Positions 20,801 through 29,246 of a DNA stretch of 29,274 nucleotides are shown here, piece by piece. The DNA is taken from the NCBI RefSeq assembly GCF_000006405.1, contig NW_003216498.1:388762-418035 (forward strand), in the 5' to 3' direction. Each line of letters begins with the position of its first letter. Positions within the stretch are counted from its first letter, which is position 1. Both the position numbers and the translations under genes were made by a program. The notes under the pieces were generated by a model that did not search any database, was not told where the DNA came from, and worked only from the letters and a program-made list of their open reading frames with translations. The stretch is from Perkinsus marinus ATCC 50983. Its lineage: Eukaryota > Perkinsozoa > Perkinsida > Perkinsidae.

Positions 20801-23800
20801 TGTTCTTCTCAAAGAAGAATCGCAGACGATCATCCTCCAGGGCAGCAGCATACATACTTTCGCACAACCTCGCAACAGCTGAGGGAGGAAATATAGTAAT
20901 AACACCCACAGGCCCTTGGATGATTACTTACTTACTTCCCCTCCGATTCGCTCGTAAAGAGGCTTCTTATGAGCATCTTTGATCATCTGCTTCACATCAA
21001 ATTGTCTGTTCACGTCTGAGACCACCTCTGAGAAAGGGCAAGCATATGAGCCATGTGGTCCCACAAGGAGGTACCAGTCGAGTCGTCTCCATCAGCACAG
21101 TGCATTCATCTATCGTATCACTGTCACACCTGAGGGCTCCATAAGAGGTCGTTTGAGAGGTAGTCGAGCCAACCCTAGAGCTGCAAGGGCCTTGTGGGCG
21201 TTGTCCAGGAAGGCATCGAATTGCCAGTCTTGAATGAGGAGGGTCTGATGGATCCTTCGCAGCTCACGACCGGTGTACCTACATTCACCATGATCGCGAT
21301 GTCTTGTATAAGAGTAGTGAGTTAACCCTCACTCGACAGCTCCCCCTAGCAGCTGCTGCATGTACACCGTCTGGGCCGCCTTCACCGCCTCAAGTTTACT
21401 GCCTTGGAAGAACATCTTGATACGCTCATCAACAAGGCATATACTGTATCTTTCAAGTCGATGAATAAGGAACCGTGACGCACCCCCCCCCGAACGTTGA
21501 ATATAGTCGTCACCAAAATACGACAATATCAGCAGTGAATTCCGCGAGGATCAAGGCAGCCTTACAGCTCGTCCACGAACCGAGCAATTCCACTATCGGC
21601 TCCTAAAGTCTTGTAGAGACCATCGGTGCCTGATTAATAGCATATACATTGTAGAGTCACTGCATAGATATCTAGATGAGGAGGCTGACACTTACCAGCG
21701 GATTCAGTCTTCCTACGAGCAATCTCCAACCTACTGGTGGCACCAGCCGTAATGTCTCCCCTCAACTGAGAGAATCGTCACACCAATGCTCTCTACTCCC
21801 CGCATCATACAGGGCAGAAGCAACAGAAAGTTGATGGGAATCAGCAGCGCGGTCACTCGTGCACTATACCATACTTACATGGTTCACGACTCCTAATACG
21901 TCCTCCCTAACATCGTGCTCAACTTCCATTAGTTCCATCGAGGTCGAGAGATTCTCCACAAGAGCATCAAATTGATGATCTCCGATATTCATAGGATAAT
22001 GCACAGCTCGCACAATATTAATATCGATCCTGATAGGTCACGAGAGAGGCCAACGATGAACCAGCCGTGACCAGCTCACGTTGATCGATCCCCGATGGCT
22101 CCACAGAGGAACTCAGTGACCTTCCGTTTCACTGTTGCCAATTTGTCTTTGTCCATGAAAAAGAAGAACTTTATTCGAGGATCGCGTTCCGCGCCGAAAT
22201 ACCTAAAAACGACACGAGCAATGTAAATGATCCAAGCAGTGCTGCCTCCCGTACATAGTCTCGACAACAGCCTCGACGTTCATCTCCCCTCCAATGCGCT
22301 CGAGGATCTGATCAAGTTTTCAGAAGGTCTGAGAACGAAAGCCTCAGAGCCTCACTGTCTTCCCATCCACCAGCTTCTGCGTATCCTTCTTGTTGTGGCC
22401 TTGAACGACGTATTTCCGTTGCTCTTCCATCATCGAAATGAAGATATCATGCAACTCCTCACTCACATTCAAACCTATGTCGACTAGGTCTCCCTGATTG
22501 AGTCAACTTACTCACTGTGCAGTGCACGGTCAGCGTCCATGATGAAACAGTCAAAGAGGTAGTCGTTGATCTTCAAACCCTCATGGATCTCCGACATACT
22601 TCTGCTGCCGTCGAACATCCTAGGCCCTCCCAGAAGCTCACACATATACCTGCCAACAGGACACTTCACACGACAAGAAGTTGCCTCAGTCACTCACAGT
22701 GTTTGCTGTTCTTTCAGTGCGTCCATATCCCTACCTTTAAAGAAGTTCCGAAGCCGGTCATCTACCTGAACGATATCGTATCTACAGAAATACAACCATC
22801 GACATAACAGTGCCAGCAAAGGCGCTCACGTTCGATTCATGATCCTCGCTATCCCCGCACTTTCCCCCAGGCTGAGGAACGTCTCGTCCCTTCGCTGCTC
22901 GGCCGCCTTTCGAGCCATCGACATCCTCACCGTGCCTACACCAACGACCACACTCCTCCATCATCATGGCTACACCAGCCGGCCTACTCCCTGTCGTTAT
23001 ATACTTTCTTATCCTCCCTAAGAGCTGAATGAACTCTGCAATAGCCTCCGGGTGAGCACCCATCTCCAATAAGGCCGCATTGAAGTGCTCAAGCATCGCA
23101 TCAAAGTGGAAGTCCAGGATGTTCATATGGTAGTGTACCTAAATCGTCTCAACCATCAATCCCCAGTCGTAGTCTTCCGCACCGGTTTAAGATCCTCCTC
23201 TCCATAGTTAGCCGGACCCCCTGTATAGCTCAATACGAAGGTCTGCATGCGCTCTCTGATTTGCCCCATTTTCTTCTGAGCCTTCTCGAAGTGAGCCCGA
23301 GTACCTGGACGGCCTCCCAATAGCAATAGCAAACAGCGCTTGGATCCAACAGGGGGACATGCGCGCTCAAAATCAAAGAAAATTTACGCCGCTTTCCTTT
23401 ATGCAACGCATCCTCTTTGATGCACTTCCACCAATACCAATCACAACAACAACGACGACCACCACCAACATCATAATCATGATGATGCATCGTATATCAG
23501 TCGGGAACACAGAGGTCCCTCCCAAAATGAAGCCCTCCGCCTTACGCGTATCAGTCAGCGCTCTATCATACACTAAATCAACAGCAGATTCAATGTCCGT
23601 AACACCTCCCAACCTCTCGAATCTATCCACAAATAAACAACAATACCACACGCCAACCAACTCACAATGGCTTCGTCTTATCATCAACCACAGTTCTCCT
23701 CCTCAGCCCTCCTCGAAGATGTTTCTTATTCTCCTCAGTCTCAGTCAGCTCATAGACCTACCCTACGAGTAGCTCCCTCACACAGGAGTCCGTCCCCACT

Positions 23801-24114
23801 TGTGCTTTGTAGTCGGCGATTTCCTTCCTCAACTGCTCCAACCGTCGCCGGGCCACTTCCGCATCAATCCTTCTGAACTCGCTACTTGACCGATCCCCTG
23901 CATAAACTTTCGACTCGAACAGATGGAGCTTCTCACCAGAGGGTGGCAGCGCTAGGGACACCGCTAGTCTTATCTGTCTCAGCCCACCGACCACCGCAGT
24001 GATGCCAGTTTTCAAATTCTGTATCTTCTGATGAGTCGTTGCTATCGACTCCGTCATTTTCTCTATATCCCATCCCACATGCAGCTTCTCTCTACCGCCT
24101 TCATCAGACTGCAT
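17882..24114 (-). CDS. Octo-domain truncated globin with coiled-coil N-terminus
   Basis: Thirty-two exons, all joining in phase at GT-AG: 24114-23800, 23757-23666, 23622-23546, 23304-23183, 23138-22988, 22935-22830, 22781-22698, 22649-22516, 22474-22356, 22307-22255, 22202-22080, 22029-21879, 21765-21696, 21629-21566, 21449-21333, 21278-21130, 21027-20932, 20878-20793, 20565-20514, 20389-20292, 20249-20159, 19814-19746, 19695-19534, 19484-19406, 19353-19278, 19234-19128, 18924-18802, 18756-18665, 18611-18496, 18444-18348, 18296-18172, 18118-17882. The total is 3633 nt, about 1210 residues. Residues 1-130 are a charged coiled coil; eight 2/2 globin domains follow. Linker exons cross domain borders (19234-19128, 21027-20932, 19814-19746, 22935-22830), so this is one gene. 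All domains keep the F8 histidine, so heme binding is expected; the ligand and role are unknown. The start codon follows an AG and is a choice; the C-terminal 40 residues are the weakest part. Confidence 0.88.
18040..18429 (-). other. Globin domain 8 (type B)
   Basis: HLFERLGKENGVVELAEKLH has His at B10. RIGMFFEGAKLEDMW has Val at E11; LQVFGGPQAYRG and LDEVHETLAITDYHLDCFL, with the F8 His, follow. Leu replaces the usual Phe after the F-G loop. Downstream of LQLLY the sequence no longer resembles the other domains' helix H, so this domain may be incomplete or its last splice is misread. Confidence 0.82.
18530..19183 (-). other. Globin domain 7 (type A)
   Basis: TLFERLGGDEQLETLTDVLN has Asn at B10. 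VEDSRLRFYFEKSHLKRRN and IYQFMSGAFGGLSRYD follow, then LKPAHYNMNITDYHFDAFL with the F8 His, and EVLNGVRSAITSG. The exon 19234-19128 carries the end of domain 6 and the start of this one. Confidence 0.87.
19061..19090. repeat. Perfect 12-bp hairpin in the intron at domain 7
   Basis: GACTGGACCGTC (19061-19072), loop AGAACC, then GACGGTCCAGTC (19079-19090), a perfect inverted repeat. It sits in the 203-nt intron 19127-18925. It may be a structured intron element or the remnant of a palindromic insertion. Confidence 0.8.
19205..19761 (-). other. Globin domain 6 (type B)
   Basis: MFLRLGEADGIARVVNSLFS has Phe at B10. TDARIKRFFKAEKREQLKQG has Val at E11; VDRFGGPKDYEG and LAVAHEGLGISDYHFDAFV, with the F8 His, follow. 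The preceding intron (20158-19815, 344 nt) is among the longest in the gene. Confidence 0.88.
20162..20962 (-). other. Globin domain 5 (type A)
   Basis: PLYERIGGEVTVARLCESMY has Tyr B10; EDDRLRFFFEKNKAK and MTQFICGAIGGASTYD follow, then LRPAHYSMNIASHHFDTML with the F8 His, and VRGDIING. The GGE-V junction needs the second of two overlapping GTAAGTAA donors at 20935-20926. Confidence 0.85.
20980..21617 (-). other. Globin domain 4 (type B)
   Basis: GLYKTLGADSGIARFVDELY has Tyr B10; VDERIKMFFQGSKLEAVKAA, with Q at E11, and LLGGAVEYTG follow. RRIHQTLLIQDWQFDAFLD holds the F8 His. The exon 21027-20932 ends this domain and begins the next without a break. Confidence 0.87.
21739..22307 (-). other. 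Globin domain 3 (type A)
   Basis: ILERIGGEMNVEAVVETMY has Tyr B10 restored by the splice at 22255/22202. ERDPRIKFFFFMDKDKL and EFLCGAIGD follow, with a type A 24-residue spacing, then VRAVHYPMNIGDHQFDAL with the F8 His. The GG turn reads GD, and the linker IARRKTESAG leads into domain 4. Confidence 0.87.
22356..22882 (-). other. Globin domain 2 (type B)
   Basis: TFLSLGESAGIARIMNRTYD has Tyr B10; VDDRLRNFFKGRDMDALKEQ, then Q at E11, and LLGGPRMFDG 22 residues after FF. SEIHEGLKINDYLFDCF holds the F8 His. Helix H reads EEQRKYVVQG. The FF-to-GG spacing equals that of Mycobacterium tuberculosis trHbN. Confidence 0.88.
22991..23667 (-). other. Globin domain 1 (type A)
   Basis: LFERLGGVTDIESAVDLVYD opens the A/B helices with Tyr at B10. 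DTRTRAHFEKAQKK follows, with GGPANY 24 residues after the HF pair, then DLKPVHYHMNILDFHFDAML with the proximal His, and RIRKYITTG ends helix H. The 241-nt intron 23545-23305 carries CAA/ACC-rich simple sequence that must be removed to align with domain 5 (DDRLRFFFEKNKAK). Confidence 0.85.
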
Positions 24115-24261
24115 CTTCCAACTGCACTCGACAACCAGTCGAGACTCCCCATCACCAACAAGCCATTGACAACACAAACCACTTCCACATTAGAATAGGT
24201 AAACGCGCGTCTCCATCAGTAAGGCACCTCCCTCACGTCCATCACATATGTACACTGCCCG

Positions 24262-27200
24262 TCACTGCTGGTTGCACTGCTCGGCGCCTTGCTCAGATGG
24301 AGTCGGAGTACTGTAACTCGACTGAGGAGGCTGCTGAAGTGCACAAATCATCATAATCCATCATCAGGGCGAGGGCTAACCCAAGAGGCACTCACTTGAG
24401 CATTCCACTGTGGTTGTTGTTGCTGCTGCATCCTGAGCTGAGCCTGCTGTTGTTGTTGTTGTTGCTGCAGCCTAGCTCGCTGCTGCTGTAGACGAGCCAA
24501 CAATGTTGGATCAATCCTGATAACATCACAGTGCCACACCAATAGACCCGTCACCACCCTACTGCTGTTGTTGTTGCTGCTGAGGGAAGGCGCCCGTCTG
24601 ATGCTGCTGTTGCTGAACAGCCCTCTGCTGTGCCATCGCCGATGCCAACAGCTGTTGTCGTTGCAACTCTTGCTGCTGTTGTAGCTGTTGTTGTTGCTGT
24701 TGTTGTTGCTGTTGTTGCTGCTGTTGCTGCTGTTGTCTCTGCGCCTGACACAACCGTGACCACAGCCACCTCTCGTTCCTCATACCTGTCGTCTCTGCAA
24801 CTGCTCCAACAGCGCCCTCATCTGCGGTGTTGGAGTGATCTTCTGCCCGGTCTGCTCCTGACGAGCTTGTGCCTGACTTCCGTGATGCCCTATAGTCACA
24901 TCACAGAGATCTCACCCGAATCAGCTGTTGCTGCAGCAACAACAGATTCTCAATGTGTTGTTGCTGACGGGCCTTCTCAGTCTCTTGCTGCTGCTGCCTT
25001 CCCTGTTGTAAGAGGTCGGCCACTTGCTGTGTTGAGAATCTTCCCTGTGCGCTCCCCTGTTGCGATGCCTGACGCCAACAACTGCCACGCCCACACCAAG
25101 CCTCGTTTGTCCTACAACTTGCGGGGCCTGTGGACGATACTGAGGTGGTGGAGGTGCCCTCACTCCAACTGGAGGAGGGGGAGGAGGAGGAGGAAGGACG
25201 GCTCCTGTTGTCCTAGGCTGCTGGTGTTGACTGCTGCTACTGCCACCCCCTTTAGAATGCAGCATAGATAGTATGTCTAGACCGGCCTGGTTACTCCCCT
25301 AAAGATACACAACTCAACCTCTAACAACCGTCGACGTGGTTGATTCTATAATGATATCATTGGAACTTCAACATACTTCGATCTCAGCATTGAAATGACC
25401 TCAGTATCACAACCAGAGTATTGCAGTGTGAGAAACGCATTTTCGTCTCGGGCAAATTCGTAAATTCAGCAGTTCACCCTAACAGTGTAATGTTCGCTTT
25501 CCTCAGCTGAGCTGAGGAGTTTCCTCACTACAGTTATTATAGGAGTTTATATACCAACTCGGGTAGAAGTGTTCAGCAAACCATCGTAAACACTTGCTAC
25601 AATTTCCTCAAAATGATCGTATTCTCACCGACATATGTAGTTGACCATGTGCATATTTTCCCACACTGAGCACGAACATGACAAAAGCGTGCCTCCAACG
25701 ATACGGACCCGAACAGGTTCCAATTTTACCGCGGCGCTCGCCCGAAGAATCTCACCTGTCCAACCCCGGCCTGATTCCTTCCCTGCATCCTCGATGATTC
25801 AGCAGCAGCAGCTCGTTGTTGTCGTGACTGCCTCTGTGATGTTTCCAATTCCTCCAAAGTCTTGGCGCCCGCTGGTAAATGGGGTTGTGGCTGATCACGG
25901 AAAATTAATCATACCGTAACATACACAGATCTCACAAATCCACAACGGAACCACGAGCCCTAGACTAGCCTAAGCGCTTCCTCGAACGGGCAACAAAAGT
26001 TATTTTGATGCACACAGCGTGCAAAGGAGGTACTTTCCTAGGAGTTGTGATTTATGTGATTTCGAGAGCCCCACAGAATTGACCACAGACTATGATAAGC
26101 AGTTGTGAACTAGCAGTAGGGGTTCTGACTGAGCTCAGTAGGAGTGCAGTAAATATTGCTCATATTACAATGGGCGGACCGGAAGTGCCTTCGCTCGGCT
26201 TCAGCCACTTTGCCATTCTTCCACCATCTCCTTCACCGTCTGGGATTTCACTCGCGAAGAAACCATCATCATCATCGAGGAATTTACTAACAACAAATAA
26301 AAATCTTAGGTTCAACACTGTAAGATACGGATCAGGTCCACTTACTTCCCTTCGTCATCATCTGTCGTTTTGGCAATTTCTCCTTGGGCAACCTTACGAG
26401 CGTACTGCCCTAAACTCATGTGGGACTGAATAAACAACACAATGGAGTTTCACCCGTGATATGGAAAACACTAGTGAAAAACATATTTCGCGACTAAAAC
26501 ATACCGCGAATATCGCGTTTTTCACCAAGTTTTACGCCACTTCACGTAAAACGGGTGAAACTCCAACAATACCCCACGTCTCCGGTCAACTACAACCCCT
26601 ACCTTTTCAAGCGTCTTCTCAGCCTTTCTAATATCGCCCAAAGTGAACTGGTCCAAACCTCCACCTCCCACAGTAGAGAGAGGGGCCTTCCGACCACTTC
26701 CAGCAGCCTTACCAATAGTTTGCGGACTGCTTGGTGGGGTCGCATCTCTGAGACACATCACGAGCTCCAACGGAAGTTCGCAAAGGAGTGGTATGGATTA
26801 TTCGCGAAAGACCCTAGGGCGTGTCACAGTTGATCAAAGTACTACCGGCTCCCCCCACCCTTCCGGCCCTTGCCAGTTGGATACCCACTCGAGTACCGTC
26901 CCCCACGATCATCATCTCTAAACACCCGATGCGCAGTATGAAGATTATCAAGATACTACCTTCGTGCTCCACGTTGATGGTGATGTCGATCACCAGCTCT
27001 GTCGTCCTCCCCATCCCTGATACACCAAAGCCCACGTTCGACACAACATTCAGACGATCTCATACAGCAGACCGATTTCCAATGATAGAGTCGATCAACG
27101 AGCCACATTGAGACTAGAAATAAGTCCCCTTACTAAGCCCAGCCCTACTACCTCCACTGACCCGGTTTGCCAACCTCACGAGCAGCACCAGAACGATCAT

Positions 27201-27391
27201 GATAATCCCTGAAGACCACACAGGCTGCTAACGTGCCATGTGAAAAACCCAGCATCATAGAGCCCACACCGTGACAGTAATACTTTTGTATTACCCCGTC
27301 CACCCAGCCGCGTTGTTGCTCATGCCTCTTGCACGTCCACTGCTGTTGCCCTGTCCACCACCTCTACGCTGATCTCCTCCTCCTCGGTAAG
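24262..27391 (-). CDS. RGG- and polyQ-rich protein, eIF4E-transporter-like (weak)
   Basis: Exons, mostly in phase: about 27391-27295, 27208-27152, 27016-26960, 26917-26846, 26747-26603, 26425-26346, 26286-26169, 25890-25756, 25286-25119, 25068-24916, 24872-24786, 24744-24563, 24516-24396, 24333-24262 (TGA). The 5' end is unresolved. Order of parts: an Arg/Gly-rich N-terminal region (YRGGGDQRRGGGQG, DDDRGGRYSSG), LDQFTLGDIRKAEKTLEK, SLGQYARKVAQGE, the acidic FLDDDDGFFASE, RMAKWLKPS, LPAGAKTLEELE, LDILSMLHSK, a proline run, then long glutamine tracts and TPQMRALLEQLQRRQ. DILSMLHSK resembles DILEMLQKAK of human 4E-T, and RMAKWL could correspond to its SRFSRWF, suggesting an mRNA-repression or P-body scaffold. 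I do not see a clear YxxxxL-phi eIF4E site. Low-complexity RNA-binding proteins of other families remain possible. Confidence 0.72.
24563..24744 (-). repeat. CAG/CAA tract encoding polyglutamine
   Basis: A mixed CAA/CAG tract on the minus strand encodes a run of about 16 glutamines after AQR and further shorter runs; another run lies at 24410-24490. The mix of CAA and CAG interrupts perfect repeats. On the plus strand the same DNA gives an open Ala/Val-rich frame, which is only a shadow. Confidence 0.95.
25424..25668. mobile_element. MITE-like element, copy 2, in an intron of the polyQ gene
   Basis: About 245 bp, beginning CAGTGTGAGAAACGCAT and ending with the reverse complement of CAGTGTGGGAAAATATG. 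The right 160 bp aligns with the copy at 17530-17714. It contains the palindrome CCTCAGCTGAGCTGAGG near 25503. It accounts for about half of the 469-nt intron 25755-25287; most introns of this gene are about 45-60 nt. Confidence 0.6.
26444..26564. mobile_element. 121-bp inverted-repeat element (MITE-like) in an intron
   Basis: The ends are GGAGTTTCACCCGT (26444-26457) and ACGGGTGAAACTCC (26551-26564), perfect 14-bp terminal inverted repeats. The interior is AT-rich with CGCGAATATCGCG-type palindromic sequence. It fills about two thirds of the intron 26602-26426 of the polyQ gene. No clear target duplication is seen in the flanks. Confidence 0.75.
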
Positions 27392-28484
27392 CTAAAGGGA
27401 CTCAACATAGTACTCTAGTAAACTCATTCGAAGGATTGGCGTCAGACAGTCCACAACTACGATCACTTCCACAATTTCTACTGGTTCATTCGGCTTAGTG
27501 ATTTGATTACCACAATTCCGTCATCAATGCTATTTAGCCACACCAACAACCATCGCATCGAACGAAAGCCTTCCATCTCTCAGTGCGGATTAGCAACCTC
27601 CCATATTACTTCCTAGTAGAGGCGACTCGAAATTGTCCTTGTCGATAAGGGCTGGAAAATTATTTGGTTTTTCGCTACACTGCGGTAGGCTCTGGAATTT
27701 CCTCAGTTCCTCAATGCCAAAACTAATCCACTCCCCTGCCTTGACTGCTGTCATAAAGTATCAGAGTAATAATACCAACTTCAAGGCGACTATAAGAAGC
27801 ACTATACGCAACAAGTAGGGTAATGAATCAAGAGAGTAACATTGGGAAGCTAACGAGTGTGCGAGGACGTCATTCCAAAGAGTTGATCTCCTAAATGGAT
27901 GAGCCGCTTCGCTCCGCTAAGCTTCTTGAGGTGATTGAATTTAACCAGAAGACACATGGTCCTAAAGTAAAGCATCCTCATGAGCTCCGTCATTTGCCAT
28001 AGTCGGGCGTGTTTCTGCGACTCTTCGGTGTGACTGGTCGCATCCCTTCCTCATTCACTAGACAAAATCATCAACACCCCATTGAGGATTTACTTTCACT
28101 CCAATGGCATTCCAGGGAAAGACCAGGAACTGCTATGATTCATATTAGAGGCACGCAAGAACGAACTCCACTAGAGGTACCTCAAAAAAACATTACTTTT
28201 TTAAAAAAAACTTCTCTTCACTCCCTAGGCTTCGGTCAAACCTATCAGCTCCGACTCCGAACCTCTCATGTTCTCCACCAAATAGCACCACTACGTAATC
28301 AAGAGCAGATTTTACTACGCGAAAGTTAGCTCAGAGAATAACGAATAACGGAAAATGGTTGCAACATAGTACATTTATCCACCGCATAGTGCTTCCCATC
28401 CTGCAGAGTCATCGGCTTCGGGGTAGACAAGCAGATATCATCAACAACAAATTCTGTTCGATACGAAGTACATGTTAAAATGAA

Positions 28485-28572
28485 CCCCACGGAGGAATTG
28501 AACCTGCGCCAACTGCATATGAGCCTAACAGTTACGACCCAATCCATCAGACTACCACTCCATTCTCCCATC
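28485..28572 (-). other. tRNA-like segment with B-box
   Basis: On the minus strand GGTTCAATTCC fits the B-box consensus GGTTCRANYCC. Upstream is AACTG...CAGTT, a 5-bp stem that could be a variable or anticodon arm, and AGTGGTAG in the place of a D loop. Four of five T-stem pairs form, but the acceptor ends do not pair. Likely a pseudogene or tRNA-derived relic. Confidence 0.35.
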
Positions 28573-29192
28573 CTCTGACAGTAACTCCAGGAGAAGGCCC
28601 CTCCTGGTAGTAACTTCCAACAAGCATCATCACCACACACGCCATTGCCCAACAACCCTCACATTTCGTCGCTCAATCTACAATGCACAAGGTGATGAAA
28701 AACACCACTTAGTCGAAGATCTTTTCGTCTTCTATCCTTGGAAGAAATCTGTTGAGATAACAAGTCTCAAGAAAAGTTGTTGACAAGTACTTCTTAACTC
28801 TATGATCAATACATTAAACATGAAGCCCACCTTAGGCTAGCAAAGGAGACAAGTAACACAATAATCTACAAGTTAGGACAGACACCCGTGTGCAACATTC
28901 CCTCGCAAAATCTTTCACTGATCCCGTGAGCGCAGCAGTTATAAATAGATCGACGAACTCAGTCTCAACCATGCCTCTCGAGAGGAGTATCCGATCGCTT
29001 CCCTCTGCAGTACAGAAGCGGCCAACTCACTTGAAATGATGAGATCCAAATCATGCCCCAAGTCCTTGAAAGGACAGCCAAAGACGCGTGGAGCATCTAC
29101 ATACGGTTGCATCCTGTATTGCAACCTGTTGGAGTAAGGCGAAGCTATCAGTTAATACCTCGGCATGTTCAGTACACCTCTCCTGAGTGTTG

Positions 29193-29246
29193 AGAGCGCT
29201 TCCAGAATCCAGTCCTACATGTGTAATGCAATTCTGGGAGCGCTCT
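29193..29246. repeat. Inverted repeat, 16-bp arms
   Basis: AGAGCGCTTCCAGAAT (29193-29208) and ATTCTGGGAGCGCTCT (29231-29246) pair at 15 of 16 positions with a 22-nt loop. It is close to the window end. It could be a transcription end hairpin or a small element. Confidence 0.7.

Noticed and set aside
23373-23545. Val-rich, membrane-like segment after globin domain 1 helix B
   Set aside because: It is intron read-through of CAA/ACC simple sequence. Splicing 23546 to 23304 aligns domain 1 with domain 5 residue for residue.
24630-25271. Plus-strand ORF of 213 codons, Ala/Val-rich
   Set aside because: It is the antisense shadow of the CAG/CAA polyglutamine exons; the minus-strand exons have splice joins and coherent protein sequence.
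28009-28329. Plus-strand ORF of 106 codons
   Set aside because: No motif, no splice context, oligo-A runs inside, and composition unlike the clear exons of the window.
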